In this document: piece by piece, positions 35,546 to 44,761 of the stretch
How positions within the stretch are numbered: the first letter of the stretch is position 1
Layout of the letters: the number at the start of each line of letters is the position of its first letter
NCBI RefSeq assembly: GCF_025950525.1
Contig: NZ_JAPDGS010000002.1
Location: forward strand, 682,001 to 746,000
Length of the DNA stretch: 64,000 nt
Origin: Stagnihabitans lacustris
GTDB lineage: Bacteria > Pseudomonadota > Alphaproteobacteria > Rhodobacterales > Rhodobacteraceae
Reading direction: 5' to 3'
The notes under the pieces: model-generated
What the model was told of the DNA's origin: nothing
Database searches by the model: none
The model's input: only the letters and a program-made list of their open reading frames with translations
Translations under genes and position numbers: made by a program

Positions 35546-36664
35546 TCAGAGGATCGTCGTGGGGGCCGCGCCGGGCAGGGAGACCTCCAGAAGTTGCAGG
35601 TCGGGGGTCGTGTCGGCATAGCGGGTCGCCAGCCCCGGGGGGATGACGAAAGCGTCGCCGGGGGAGAGGCGCCAGGGCTCTTTGCCCTCGCCATGCAGGG
35701 TCATTTCGCCGGACATGACAAAGGTGAAAAGGATGTCGCCCTGGTGTTTGGTCCAGGGGCTTTCGGTGCCGGTGGGCCCGTCTTGCAAGGGCTTTGCCAC
35801 CATGACCGAGGCCACGCCCTTGGTATTGGCGTTGATCGTGGTGTCGCGGGCCTGGAACCCCGGGATGCGGAAGGGGGCGAAACGCCCCGTCGCGCCGATG
35901 TCGTGGACAAATCGCTGACCCTCCCATTCGCGGTCGGGGCGAAGGGTCGGCGTGGGAAGCGTCATGTCGTGGTCGATCTCGGTGATATGTTCGGCGGGCA
36001 CGCCGATTTCGATGACCTCGATCCCGTCACCGGATTCCAGCACGCGGTGGCGGATCGTGGGGGGCTGGATGAAGCAATCCCCGGCGTGCAGGCGCCGGAT
36101 GCCGCCCTGATCCTCATACAGGACATCGACCCAGCCCTTGATGCAGAAGATTAGCTGGAAGCCGACCTTGTGGAAATGCACGAGGTCGGGGACCTTGCCA
36201 TCGGGCACGCGGATGTGGCTTGCGATCATCGCGCCGCCCAGACGCGTGGGCACAAGGTCGCGATACATCATCCCGGCGCGGCCAATCACCCAGGGCGCCT
36301 GATCGGCAAGCCTGCGCACCACAAAGGCATGTTCGGTCGCGGGCAGAACCAGGGGCGGGTCCAGCTCGTCCAGTTGCACGCGGGTGCCGCCGGGGGAGGT
36401 CAGGGTTTTCGCGCCCGCGGCAATCGCCTGCCAGTCGTCGGACAAAAGGCGGATCGTCCCCGGCGCGGCCTGCAAATCCGCATCCAGACGCAGCCGCAGC
36501 CCATGGCCCGACAGGACCACCACCGCCGGATTGTCGGCCGGATAGATCATGTCCATCCGCATCCCCAGCGTCTTGGTGAAAAACGGCAGGTCGCCGCGCA
36601 GGTCGGCGGTCGGCAACAGGATCTCGGCTTTGGGTGCAGAGGTCGCAGAGGTCGCAGAGGTCAT
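35546..36664 (-). CDS. VOC-bicupin fusion protein
   Basis: 372 aa. The first about 100 residues resemble a glyoxalase/VOC module (I-L-L-P-T-A-D-L-R-G-D-L-P-F-F-T-K-T-L-G-M-R-M). Two cupin barrels follow: V-H-F-H-K-V-G-F-Q-L-I-F-C-I-K-G-W and later H-Q-G-D-I-L-F-T-F-V-M-S-G with P-G-D-A-F-V-I-P-P. Such proteins are metal-dependent and often act on small acids; no substrate can be named. The N-terminus M-(T-S-A)x3 comes from a 9-bp repeat. It overlaps the GntR gene by ATGA, so that regulator probably controls it. Confidence 0.75.
   Translation of the reverse strand: MTSATSATSAPKAEILLPTADLRGDLPFFTKTLGMRMDMIYPADNPAVVVLSGHGLRLRLDADLQAAPGTIRLLSDDWQAIAAGAKTLTSPGGTRVQLDELDPPLVLPATEHAFVVRRLADQAPWVIGRAGMMYRDLVPTRLGGAMIASHIRVPDGKVPDLVHFHKVGFQLIFCIKGWVDVLYEDQGGIRRLHAGDCFIQPPTIRHRVLESGDGIEVIEIGVPAEHITEIDHDMTLPTPTLRPDREWEGQRFVHDIGATGRFAPFRIPGFQARDTTINANTKGVASVMVAKPLQDGPTGTESPWTKHQGDILFTFVMSGEMTLHGEGKEPWRLSPGDAFVIPPGLATRYADTTPDLQLLEVSLPGAAPTTIL
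36636..36662 (-). repeat. 9-bp tandem repeat, three copies, at the cupin gene 5' end
   Basis: GCAGAGGTC is repeated exactly three times at 36636-36644, 36645-36653 and 36654-36662, directly next to the start codon. It encodes T-S-A-T-S-A-T-S-A. Confidence 0.9.
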
Positions 36665-37293
36665 TGTGGGGCTCTTTGCGTATGAAGGCTGTCTTCGGCC
36701 TGGTGGATGAAACGGGTCATGAGGTCATGGGCGGCCAGCGCATCGCGGGCCGCAAAGGCGCCAAGCAGGGCCGAAAGGCCGCTGGCGATGGTCTGGCGGG
36801 CCATGGGGTCCTTCATCGTGGCCAGCCGCACGGTCTGGATTTGCGCACTGTAGCGCTGGATCGTCTCGCGCAGTGCCTGGTTGGGCAGGGCGCCCGCCCA
36901 TGTGTTGCGAAAGGCCTCGGCGGCGCGGTGAAAGGCGGCGATGTCGGCGGCCTGGTGCAGATCCGCCAGAGCCTGGGTCAGGGTCATTAGCGCCGCGGCG
37001 TCCAGGCTTTGGGCGGCAAGGGCGGCTGCATGGGGCTCCAGCAGTTTGCGCAGGGTGAAGACCTCGGCGATCTGGGTCGGTGTCAGGTCGGGCAGGGCAA
37101 AGCCGCGCGAGGTCGAGGTGAGATAGCCCTCGGAGACCAGCTGCATCAGCGCCTCACGCACGGGCATCCGGGAAACGCCCAATTCCGCCGCGATGGCATG
37201 GTCGATCAGCCGATCGCCGGGGCCGATCTGGCCGGTCAAAAGTCGGGCGCGGATGTCGTCGCGGATGCGGGTGCGGTGGTTGTCTTTGGTCAT
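36661..37293 (-). CDS. GntR-family regulator (FadR/FCD subfamily)
   Basis: 210 aa from ATG at 37293. The N-terminal winged HTH (I-R-A-R-L-L-T-G-Q-I-G-P-G-D-R-L, A-A-E-L-G-V-S-R-M-P-V-R-E-A-L-M-Q-L) is typical, and the all-helical C-terminal FCD domain would bind an organic acid with a metal. It overlaps the cupin gene (ATGA at 36664-36661), so the two form an operon. Two GTATAC-centred palindromes upstream are likely binding sites, and maeB diverges from the same region. Confidence 0.91.
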   Translation of the reverse strand: MTKDNHRTRIRDDIRARLLTGQIGPGDRLIDHAIAAELGVSRMPVREALMQLVSEGYLTSTSRGFALPDLTPTQIAEVFTLRKLLEPHAAALAAQSLDAAALMTLTQALADLHQAADIAAFHRAAEAFRNTWAGALPNQALRETIQRYSAQIQTVRLATMKDPMARQTIASGLSALLGAFAARDALAAHDLMTRFIHQAEDSLHTQRAPQ

Positions 37294-37317
37294 GTTCAGC
37301 GCGGGGTTTTGGTAAAG

Positions 37318-37389
37318 AAGTATACTTTTCATGCCGAAGTCAAGGTGCGTGGGGCAAATCAGGCCGTAAACCCGTATTTTCGGTATACT
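37318..37389. promoter_or_regulatory. Two GTATAC-centred putative GntR operators
   Basis: AAGTATACTT (37318-37327) is a perfect 10-bp palindrome. GGTATACTC (37382-37390 area, GTATAC at 37383-37388) repeats its core exactly 63 bp downstream, six helical turns. FCD-type GntR proteins often bind GTATAC-like cores. The sites lie between the GntR gene and the divergent maeB. Confidence 0.6.
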
Positions 37390-37512
37390 CTTTCCCGTCG
37401 CTGCCAAGCGTTCATGTGCCGGAAAAGGCTTGACCCTTTGGCGCGGCGGGACCACTTCAGGGCAAGGCATCCGCCCAAGGCCCGGGCGGGAGAAGAGAGC
37501 AAGAGGAAGCCC

Positions 37513-39804
37513 ATGAGCGACGACCGGCAGGACGAGGTGAAGCAAAGCGCAAGGCAGGCGGCCTTGGATTACCATGAATTCCCCAAGCCCGGGAAACTGG
37601 AGATCCGCGCCACCAAACCGCTTGCCAATGGTCGCGACCTGGCGCGCGCCTATTCGCCCGGCGTGGCCGAAGCCTGCCTGGAGATCAAGGCCGACCCCTC
37701 GACGGCCAGCCGCTATACCTCGCGCGGGAACCTGGTGGGGGTTGTGACCAATGGCACCGCCGTTCTGGGCCTGGGCAACATCGGGGCCTTGGCGTCCAAG
37801 CCGGTGATGGAGGGCAAGGCGGTCCTGTTCAAGAAATTCGCCAACATCGACTGTTTCGACATCGAGTTGAACGAGCCCGATCCGGTGAAACTGGCGGAAA
37901 TCGTCTGCGCGCTGGAGCCGACCTTTGGCGCGATCAACCTTGAGGACATCAAGGCGCCCGATTGCTTCATCGTCGAAAAGCTGTGCCGTGAGCGGATGAA
38001 GATTCCGGTCTTTCATGACGACCAGCATGGCACGGCGATTGTCGTGGGCGCTGCGGCGACCAATGCGCTGCATGTCGCGGGCAAGGACTTTGGCGCGATC
38101 AAGGTCGTGTCCACGGGCGGCGGGGCTGCGGGGATTGCCTGCCTGAACATGCTGCTGAAGCTGGGGGTCAAGCGCGAAAACGTCTGGCTTTGTGACCTTG
38201 CGGGCCTGGTCTATCACGGCCGCACCGAGCAGATGACCGACCAGAAGGCGGCCTATGCGCAGGGCACCACGCCCGCGACTTTGGCCGATGTGATCGTCGG
38301 CGCCGACCTGTTTCTGGGCCTGTCGGGGCCGGGCGTCTTGACGGCGGATATGGTGGCCACGATGGCGGCAAAGCCCATCGTCTTCGCGCTGGCCAATCCC
38401 TCGCCCGAGATCTTGCCCGATGTCGCCCGCGCCGCCGTGCCCGATGCGATCATCGCCACCGGGCGCAGCGACTTTCCGAACCAGGTGAACAACGTCCTGT
38501 GCTTCCCCTTCATCTTCCGCGGCGCGCTGGATGTCGGCGCCACCACGATCAATTCGGAAATGGAACTGGCCGCCATCGAGGCCATCGCGACCCTGACCCG
38601 CGCCACGACCAGCGCCGAGGCCGCCGCCGCCTATGCCGGGGAAAAGCTGGCCTTTGGGCCGGATTACCTGATCCCCAAGCCATTTGACCCGCGCCTGATC
38701 GGCGTCGTGGCCAGCGCCGTCGCCCGTGCCGCGATGGAGACGGGGGTTGCCACAAGGCCCCTGGCCGATATCGAGGCCTATCGCCAGAAACTTGACGGGT
38801 CGGTCTTCAAATCCGCGCTGATCATGCGGCCGGTGTTCGATGCCGCGCGGTCTTCGGAACGCCGGATCATCTTTGCCGAGGGCGAGGATGAGCGCGTCTT
38901 GCGGGCCGCCAGTGCGATCCTGGAGGAAATGACCGTCAAGCCGATCCTGATCGGCCGCCCCGAGGTGATGATCGCGCGGTGTGAGCGCTTTGGCCTGCCG
39001 ATCCGCCCCGACCGCGACTTTGAAATCGTGAACCCCGAAAGCGACCGCCGTTATCGGGATTACTGGGGCAGCTATCACCAGTTGCTGGAACGTCAGGGCG
39101 TCACGCCCGACACGGCCCGGGCGGTTCTGCGCACCAACACCACCGCGATTGCGGCCATCGCCGTGCAGCGCGGCGACGCCGATGCGATGATCTGCGGCAC
39201 CTATGGCCAGTATCTATGGCACCTGAACTATGTGCGCAAAGTGCTGGCGCGCGGCGGCAATCACCCGCAAGGCGCGCTGTCGCTGATGATCCTGGAGGAC
39301 GGGCCGCTGTTCGTGGCCGACACCCAGGTCAACCCGATCCCCGAGCCCGACCAGATCGCCACCGCGGCCATCGGCGCCGCCCGCCACGCGCGGCGCTTTG
39401 GCATCACGCCCAAGGTGGCTTTGTGTTCCCATTCGAACTTCGGCAACCTGGAAAGCGACAGCGGCCGGCGGATGCGGCAAGCGATGGAAATCCTTGACGC
39501 CCGCGAGGTCGATTTCGAATACGAAGGCGAAATGAGCCTGGACGCCGCGCTGGATGCCGATTTGCGGATGCGGATCTTTCCGAACTCGCGGCTGACCGGC
39601 ACCGCCAATATCCTGATCTTTGGCTATACCGATGCCGCCAACGTGGCGCGCAACATGCTGCGGATGAAGGCGGGCGGGCTGGAGGTCGGACCGATTCTCA
39701 TGGGGATGGGCAACCGCGCCCATATCGTCACGCCGTCGATCACTGCGCGGGGGCTGTTGAACGTCTCGGCCCTCGCTGCGGCGCCTGTTTCGGTTTACGG
39801 CTGA
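37513..39804 (+). CDS. maeB: NADP-dependent malic enzyme with phosphotransacetylase-like domain
   Basis: Oxidatively decarboxylates malate to pyruvate. 763 aa from ATG at 37513. The N-terminal about 430 residues are the malic enzyme: [29 protein letters not shown] and the cofactor fold [10 protein letters not shown]. The C-terminal about 330 residues are a Pta-like domain ([15 protein letters not shown]) that in relatives is regulatory, not catalytic. It is divergent from the GntR-cupin operon. Longer frames are excluded because they run through that operon. Confidence 0.96.
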   Translation: MSDDRQDEVKQSARQAALDYHEFPKPGKLEIRATKPLANGRDLARAYSPGVAEACLEIKADPSTASRYTSRGNLVGVVTNGTAVLGLGNIGALASKPVMEGKAVLFKKFANIDCFDIELNEPDPVKLAEIVCALEPTFGAINLEDIKAPDCFIVEKLCRERMKIPVFHDDQHGTAIVVGAAATNALHVAGKDFGAIKVVSTGGGAAGIACLNMLLKLGVKRENVWLCDLAGLVYHGRTEQMTDQKAAYAQGTTPATLADVIVGADLFLGLSGPGVLTADMVATMAAKPIVFALANPSPEILPDVARAAVPDAIIATGRSDFPNQVNNVLCFPFIFRGALDVGATTINSEMELAAIEAIATLTRATTSAEAAAAYAGEKLAFGPDYLIPKPFDPRLIGVVASAVARAAMETGVATRPLADIEAYRQKLDGSVFKSALIMRPVFDAARSSERRIIFAEGEDERVLRAASAILEEMTVKPILIGRPEVMIARCERFGLPIRPDRDFEIVNPESDRRYRDYWGSYHQLLERQGVTPDTARAVLRTNTTAIAAIAVQRGDADAMICGTYGQYLWHLNYVRKVLARGGNHPQGALSLMILEDGPLFVADTQVNPIPEPDQIATAAIGAARHARRFGITPKVALCSHSNFGNLESDSGRRMRQAMEILDAREVDFEYEGEMSLDAALDADLRMRIFPNSRLTGTANILIFGYTDAANVARNMLRMKAGGLEVGPILMGMGNRAHIVTPSITARGLLNVSALAAAPVSVYG

Positions 39805-39898
39805 CTATCAGCGTTAACATCTGGTTACTCAGATGGACAAGATTAGACAAAGGTAGCAACGCTGGCCGGACCTCGGGACTCACCCCGGGGTCTGTGCC

Positions 39899-40309
39899 AT
39901 GATGAGTAAAAAGGGGTCCGTTTTGACCTCATCCACGCGTGATACCTCTGACGAAACCCATGTCCCTCCGGTGCCGGAGCTGGATGAAAACGTGCTGTTG
40001 CGGCTGTTTGAATTGGCCGGACCGGTGCAGACCATCGAAATCCTAGACCGTTTGATCCTGGACCTGCACGGCGTTCAGGACGTGCTGCAGGCGGCCTCAC
40101 GGGTCGACATCACCCTGTTGCGGCGGCAAAATCACACGCTGATCGGCATTGCCGGCACGGTGGGGGCGGTGCCCCTGCACCGGCTGGCGCTGGAGGCGGG
40201 GAAGCTGTTGCGCGAGGGGCCGACCCAAGGCGAAGACCTGGTGGCGGGCCTGCGGCCCATGGTCGCCCGGCTGATCCAGCGCCTGATCGAGATGCGGGCC
40301 GAACGTTAA
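39899..40309 (+). CDS. Stand-alone Hpt (histidine phosphotransfer) protein
   Basis: 136 aa. The helical bundle carries R-Q-N-H-T-L-I-G-I-A-G-T-V-G-A (His79), a match to the Hpt consensus A-H-x-L-K-G-x-A with the lysine replaced by isoleucine. It would relay phosphate between the receiver of a hybrid kinase and a response regulator. It lies 61 bases before a sigma54-type response regulator, the arrangement of LuxU-LuxO, and close to a hybrid kinase. A second in-frame ATG at 39902 is equally possible. Confidence 0.8.
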   Translation: MMSKKGSVLTSSTRDTSDETHVPPVPELDENVLLRLFELAGPVQTIEILDRLILDLHGVQDVLQAASRVDITLLRRQNHTLIGIAGTVGAVPLHRLALEAGKLLREGPTQGEDLVAGLRPMVARLIQRLIEMRAER

Positions 40310-40370
40310 CGCCCCCTTGCAACCCTGAAGGGATTGGCGGCATGGTTCGGAGATGTAAAAGGCATTTCCG

Positions 40371-41786
40371 ATGGCAAGCGCACCTGTCAAACCCGCAGCC
40401 TTCCCCGCAGCCGCGAAGGCCGGTCCTCTGCTGTTGATCGAGGACACGGCCTCGTTGCAGCTGATCTATCGGTCGGTCCTGCAGGCTGCTGGCTATGAGG
40501 TGCATCTGGCCGCCACCGCAGCCGAGGGGCAAAAGCGCTTTGCCGCGGGTCATCACCGGGTGGTTCTGCTGGACCTGGGATTGCCCGACCGCGACGGGCT
40601 GCAGGTGATGACCGAGATGTTGCAGGCCCGCCCCGACACGCGGATCATCGTCATCACCGCCCATGGGTCGATCAACCGCGCGGTCGAGGCGATGCGGGCG
40701 GGCGCCCATGAATTTCTGGTCAAACCCTTTGAGGATGAACGGTTCCTGTCCGCCGTGGCCAATGCGGTGGCCCGGTCGCAGGCGCGCAAACCGGCGGGGG
40801 ATGCGGCGGCGGGGTTTCTGGGGTCGTCCGAGGTCATGGGCCGCATCCATGACAAGATCGCCTCGGTGGCGGGGTCGATGGCCACGGTTTTCATCACCGG
40901 CGAAAGCGGCACCGGCAAGGAACTGGCGGCGCTGGCGGTTCATGGGGCAAGTCCGCGCGCCAAGGGGCCCTTCATCGCGCTGAACTGCGGGGCCATCCCG
41001 CATGACCTGCTGGAATCCGAGGTCTTTGGCCATGTGAAGGGCTCTTTCACCGGCGCCATCAGCGACAAGCCGGGGGCGGCGACGGCGGCGGATGGCGGCA
41101 CGCTGTTCCTGGATGAAATCTGCGAGATGGCCCCGGCGCTGCAGACCAAACTGCTGCGGTTCCTGCAGACCTCGACCGTTTTGCCGGTGGGGGCGACCAA
41201 GCCGATCAAGGTCAATGTCCGCATCGTCTGCGCCACCAACCGCGACCCTTTGGACGCCGTCCGCCGCGGTCATTTCCGCGAGGACCTGTATTACCGGCTG
41301 TTCGTCGTGCCGATCCACCTGCCGCCCCTGAGGGACCGCGGCGAGGATATCATCGAAATCGCCGAAACCATGCTGACCCGCTTTGCCGAAGAAGAGGGCC
41401 GCCGCTTTGACGGCCTGGCCCCCGAGGTGACAGAGCTGTTCCGCCGCCAGCCTTGGCCCGGCAATGTGCGCCAGCTGTTGAACGTGATCCGCAATGTCGT
41501 CGTGCTGAACCCCGGCGGCCTTGTCACGCTGGACATGCTGCCCGAGACCCTGACCGCGCCCGATGCCGGCACTGCCCCGCCCGAACGCGTGCTGACCCCC
41601 GATGCCCCGGCGCTGGACAGCCTGTTGGACCGCCCCCTGGCCGAGGTCGAACGCCTGATCGTCACCGCCACCCTGTCGCGCCATGGCGGGTCGGTCCCCA
41701 AGGCGGCGCGGGTGCTGGATATCTCGCCCTCGACGCTTTACCGCAAGCTGGAGGCCTGGGCCCGGGCCGAAGAGCCCAACCGGTAA
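40371..41786 (+). CDS. Sigma54-dependent response regulator (NtrC/LuxO type)
   Basis: 471 aa. Receiver domain about 18-135 with phosphoacceptor Asp68 (V-V-L-L-D-L-G-L-P-D). AAA+ domain about 149-380 with Walker A G-E-S-G-T-G-K-E (177-184), a sigma54-contact loop reading G-S-F-T-G-A (224-229; usual G-A-F-T-G-A) and Walker B G-G-T-L-F-L-D-E. Fis-type HTH at the end (P-K-A-A-R-V-L-D-I-S-P-S-T-L-Y-R-K-L). It should activate RpoN promoters when phosphorylated. Its last 49 bases overlap the convergent hybrid kinase gene. Confidence 0.93.
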   Translation: MASAPVKPAAFPAAAKAGPLLLIEDTASLQLIYRSVLQAAGYEVHLAATAAEGQKRFAAGHHRVVLLDLGLPDRDGLQVMTEMLQARPDTRIIVITAHGSINRAVEAMRAGAHEFLVKPFEDERFLSAVANAVARSQARKPAGDAAAGFLGSSEVMGRIHDKIASVAGSMATVFITGESGTGKELAALAVHGASPRAKGPFIALNCGAIPHDLLESEVFGHVKGSFTGAISDKPGAATAADGGTLFLDEICEMAPALQTKLLRFLQTSTVLPVGATKPIKVNVRIVCATNRDPLDAVRRGHFREDLYYRLFVVPIHLPPLRDRGEDIIEIAETMLTRFAEEEGRRFDGLAPEVTELFRRQPWPGNVRQLLNVIRNVVVLNPGGLVTLDMLPETLTAPDAGTAPPERVLTPDAPALDSLLDRPLAEVERLIVTATLSRHGGSVPKAARVLDISPSTLYRKLEAWARAEEPNR

Positions 41787-44218
41787 GCCTTGGCCGTGCG
41801 CGCCCAGACCGCGGTCAACTGCGGCAGGGCCAGAGCCACGGCATCGGGCTCGCCGGCCCGCAGCTGCGCCAAAAGCCGTTGCAGCGCCAGGCCCATGGCA
41901 TGGGCGCCGAACACCCCGGCAGAGCCCGCCATGTGATGCGCCTCCTCCAATGCCGCATCGGGCTTTGCCCCGGCCAAAGCGGTCAGGCGGCGGTCCATAT
42001 CGGCCAAAAAGCGGTCCACCAGATCTGCCAGCACGTCAGGCGCCAGGTTTTCGGTCATCTCGGTCAGGGCTTGCAGGTCGATCATCGGCGGGGCGTGATC
42101 GGCAAGGGCTTGGCGCAGCACCTGACGCTCCAGCGGTTTCAAAAGCGTCTCGACCATGCCCGCCCGGGCAAAGCGGCGCAGGTCCTCGGGCATGGCATGG
42201 GCGGTCAGCGCCAGAACCGGGGTCGCGCCATTCAGGCCGCCCTTGTGATGCAGCCTTTCGGTCGCCTCGATCCCATCCAGACCCGGCATCGAGATATCCA
42301 TCAGGATCAGGTCGAACAGCTCTGCTTCGGCGCGGGCGACGCCCTCCAGCCCGTCGCGGGCCTCGGTGACGTGGTGGCCGTCCTGGGCCAGCATCTCGCG
42401 CACGATCAGCCGGTTGAAGTCGTTGTCCTCGACCACCAGCACATGCATCCCGCAGGGCGTCGCGGGGTGCAGTTGCGTCGGAGAGGGCAGGGGCAGAGCC
42501 TCTGTCACCTCCAGCGGCAGGATCAGGCGAAAGCTGCTGCCCTGGCCCGGGGCGCTGTCCACCGTGATCTCGCCGCCCATCCGCGTGACGATGCGGCGCA
42601 CGATCCCCAGGCCAAGCCCCGTCCCCCCGGCATTGCGGGCAAAGGACGGGTCCAGCGTGACAAAGTCGTCAAAGATCCGCGCCAGGTTTTCGGGCGCGAT
42701 GCCGATGCCGGTGTCGGTGACGGTGATGGCAAAAGCGCCCGAGGCAAGGCGGTCCAACCCGATGACGATCCGCCCGCCGCGGGTGAATTTCACCGCATTG
42801 CCCACCAGGTTCAACAGCACCTGCCGCAGCCGCCCGGAGTCGCCCAGAACCCGCATGGGGCAGTCTGGCGCGGGGGCAAAGGTCAGGTCATTGCCCTGGG
42901 CCGCGCTGGCGGGGCGCTGGTTTGCGATCACCTCGCCGATCAACGCGCCAAGGTCCAGCGGCTGACGGTTCATCCCGGCCTTGCCGCTGTCCAGCCGCGC
43001 CATGTCCAATATGTCATTGACCTGGTTCATCAAAAGCCGCCCGCTGTCGGCCATGATGCGCAGGTATTCGCCCTGTTGCGGGTTCAGGTCGGTGCCCTGC
43101 ATCAGGTCCATCGTCCCAATCATCCCGTTCAGCGGCGTGCGAATTTCGTGGCTCATCAGGACGACCAGATCGGCCTTGGCCTTTTCCCCCGCAAGCGCGG
43201 TGTCCCGCGCCTGGATCAACGCGCCTTCTGCCGCGGTCTGGGCCGAAAGGTCCGAGAAAAACGCCACGAAGATCCCCCGCCCCCCCGCCGCCACAGCCGA
43301 GATCGAGACCTCGGCCGGGAAGGTCGTGCCATCGGCATGGCGCGCCGTCACCCGCAGGCGCTGCGGGCCGGCATCGGGCAGGGCCAAAGCCTGACCGGGG
43401 GCCAAAAGCGCCGACAGCGGCTGACCCCGCATCTGCGCTTCGTCATGGCCAAAGACCCGGTGGCCGGCTGGGCTGAGGCCGGTGATCCGCCCGCCCTGGT
43501 CCAGCGTCACCACCGGGTCCAACGAGGCGCGGATGACGGCATCCAGCCGCAGGGCGGTCGCCGCCGCCTCTTGCGCCCTTTGCCGCGTCGTGTGCGAGAT
43601 CTGCACCAGCCGCACCACCAGGGCCAGAAGCACGGTCAACAGCACGAAGGACAGCACCGCCAGCGCCACAAGCGCCGATTTGATCGCGGCGCGGGTGGCG
43701 TCGGCTTGGGCTGCAAAGACCTCGACCCCGATGGTGCCAAGCCGGTGGGCGGCCGGGATCAGCTTGCGCAGCTCCTGGCGCATGCCGGGCAGGGCCGCAC
43801 GCAAGCCGGCATCGGGGCCGTCGATCGGCATCAGGCTGCGGTCCATGAAGCGGGCCAGCGCGGCAAAGGCCTGGTCGAACCCGCGCCGCTGGCGCAGGTC
43901 GTTGAACAGCGCCCCGGCCTTCAGCGTCTCGAACCGGCTATAGGCGATGTCGAACCGCTTGCGCACCTCGGGCAGGGCGTCGGGCTGGTCCATGCCGTCC
44001 TCGACCGCCAGGGCCAGGGTCTGAAGTTCCACCCCCATCTGGCTCAGCGTCCATTGCACATTGTCGATGGACGAGGCCCCCAGCCGGTCGATTTGCCGCG
44101 CAACAGAGGTGGCCAGCAGCGCCAGCCCGCACAACACGACGATAATCAGCGCCGAGGCCGCCACCGCGCGTTTGCGGTTCAGCGTGGGCAGGCCTGGAAA
44201 GGTCAGGACATCGGGCAA
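41738..44218 (-). CDS. Hybrid sensor histidine kinase with receiver and Hpt domains
   Basis: 826 aa. TM1 about 18-38, periplasmic sensor about 40-185, TM2 about 182-205, PAS about 225-325. HisKA has S-H-E-I-R-T-P-L-N-G (His357), then a HATPase (N-L-V-G-N-A-V-K-F, D-T-G-I-G-I, G-G-T-G-L-G-L-G). Receiver has Asp641, and a C-terminal Hpt has E-A-H-H-M-A-G-S-A (His761). The start is TTG at 44218: there is no in-frame ATG after the upstream stop and GGAG lies 6 bases before it. It starts 24 bases after the SUOX-fold gene and is probably its partner. Confidence 0.93.
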   Translation of the reverse strand: MPDVLTFPGLPTLNRKRAVAASALIIVVLCGLALLATSVARQIDRLGASSIDNVQWTLSQMGVELQTLALAVEDGMDQPDALPEVRKRFDIAYSRFETLKAGALFNDLRQRRGFDQAFAALARFMDRSLMPIDGPDAGLRAALPGMRQELRKLIPAAHRLGTIGVEVFAAQADATRAAIKSALVALAVLSFVLLTVLLALVVRLVQISHTTRQRAQEAAATALRLDAVIRASLDPVVTLDQGGRITGLSPAGHRVFGHDEAQMRGQPLSALLAPGQALALPDAGPQRLRVTARHADGTTFPAEVSISAVAAGGRGIFVAFFSDLSAQTAAEGALIQARDTALAGEKAKADLVVLMSHEIRTPLNGMIGTMDLMQGTDLNPQQGEYLRIMADSGRLLMNQVNDILDMARLDSGKAGMNRQPLDLGALIGEVIANQRPASAAQGNDLTFAPAPDCPMRVLGDSGRLRQVLLNLVGNAVKFTRGGRIVIGLDRLASGAFAITVTDTGIGIAPENLARIFDDFVTLDPSFARNAGGTGLGLGIVRRIVTRMGGEITVDSAPGQGSSFRLILPLEVTEALPLPSPTQLHPATPCGMHVLVVEDNDFNRLIVREMLAQDGHHVTEARDGLEGVARAEAELFDLILMDISMPGLDGIEATERLHHKGGLNGATPVLALTAHAMPEDLRRFARAGMVETLLKPLERQVLRQALADHAPPMIDLQALTEMTENLAPDVLADLVDRFLADMDRRLTALAGAKPDAALEEAHHMAGSAGVFGAHAMGLALQRLLAQLRAGEPDAVALALPQLTAVWARTAKAYRLGSSARAQASSLR

Positions 44219-44242
44219 GGCGGTCTCCGATGCGGTTGGGGG

Positions 44243-44761
44243 TTAGCGCGGGATCTCGATCCGGTCCAGCTGCCAGATGCTGCGGGCAAAGACGGTGACG
44301 GTCTGAAAGGCCCTGGGGTCGGCGTCATAGGGATAGACCACCCAGATCGGCCCCTTGTCGCGCACTGACATGGGCTTGCCGTCCATCTCATAGGCCAAAA
44401 GCGGGGCCTGGGGCGTGGTCTCGGTCAGCGGGATATCGACCTGGTAGTCGTTCATGGCGCGCAAGGTCACTTTGGCGTCGGGCGGCAGGTTCAGCTTTTG
44501 GGCCAGGGTCCAAAGCGGGATGCCGGTGAAGGCGTGGCGCCCCTCGGTCCAGATCGAGGTCGTCGAGAAGCTGACAGGCCCAAGGGCGGCCAGGCCCGCG
44601 CGGTCAAAGGCAAGGACCCCATCCGGCGCCATGGCGGGATCAAGGCCCGACACGGTCAGGATGATGTCTCCCTCGGGCGGGGCAAGGGGTTGGTCGGCCA
44701 CCGCGGCCAGGGGCAGGAGGCCGAGGGTCAGAAGGGGAAGCAAGACGCGGTGGGCAGGCAT
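44243..44761 (-). CDS. Periplasmic SUOX-fold (molybdopterin-binding-like) protein without Moco cysteine
   Basis: 172 aa from ATG at 44761. The signal peptide is M-P-A-H-R-V-L-L-P-L-L-T-L-G-L-L-P-L-A-A-V-A. The mature part matches the oxidoreductase molybdopterin-binding fold (F-T-G-I-P-L-W-T-L, L-R-A-M-N-D-Y-Q-V-D-I-P, P-L-L-A-Y-E-M-D-G-K-P, G-P-I-W-V-V-Y-P-Y). The whole protein has no cysteine, so the molybdenum ligand of sulfite-oxidase-like enzymes is missing and catalysis is unlikely. It is transcribed with the hybrid kinase, which suggests a sensory accessory role. Confidence 0.8.
   Translation of the reverse strand: MPAHRVLLPLLTLGLLPLAAVADQPLAPPEGDIILTVSGLDPAMAPDGVLAFDRAGLAALGPVSFSTTSIWTEGRHAFTGIPLWTLAQKLNLPPDAKVTLRAMNDYQVDIPLTETTPQAPLLAYEMDGKPMSVRDKGPIWVVYPYDADPRAFQTVTVFARSIWQLDRIEIPR

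Noticed and set aside
41453..44368. Plus-strand open frame of 971 codons
   Set aside because: Antisense to the hybrid kinase, which has complete domain motifs; the frame has shadow-type composition.
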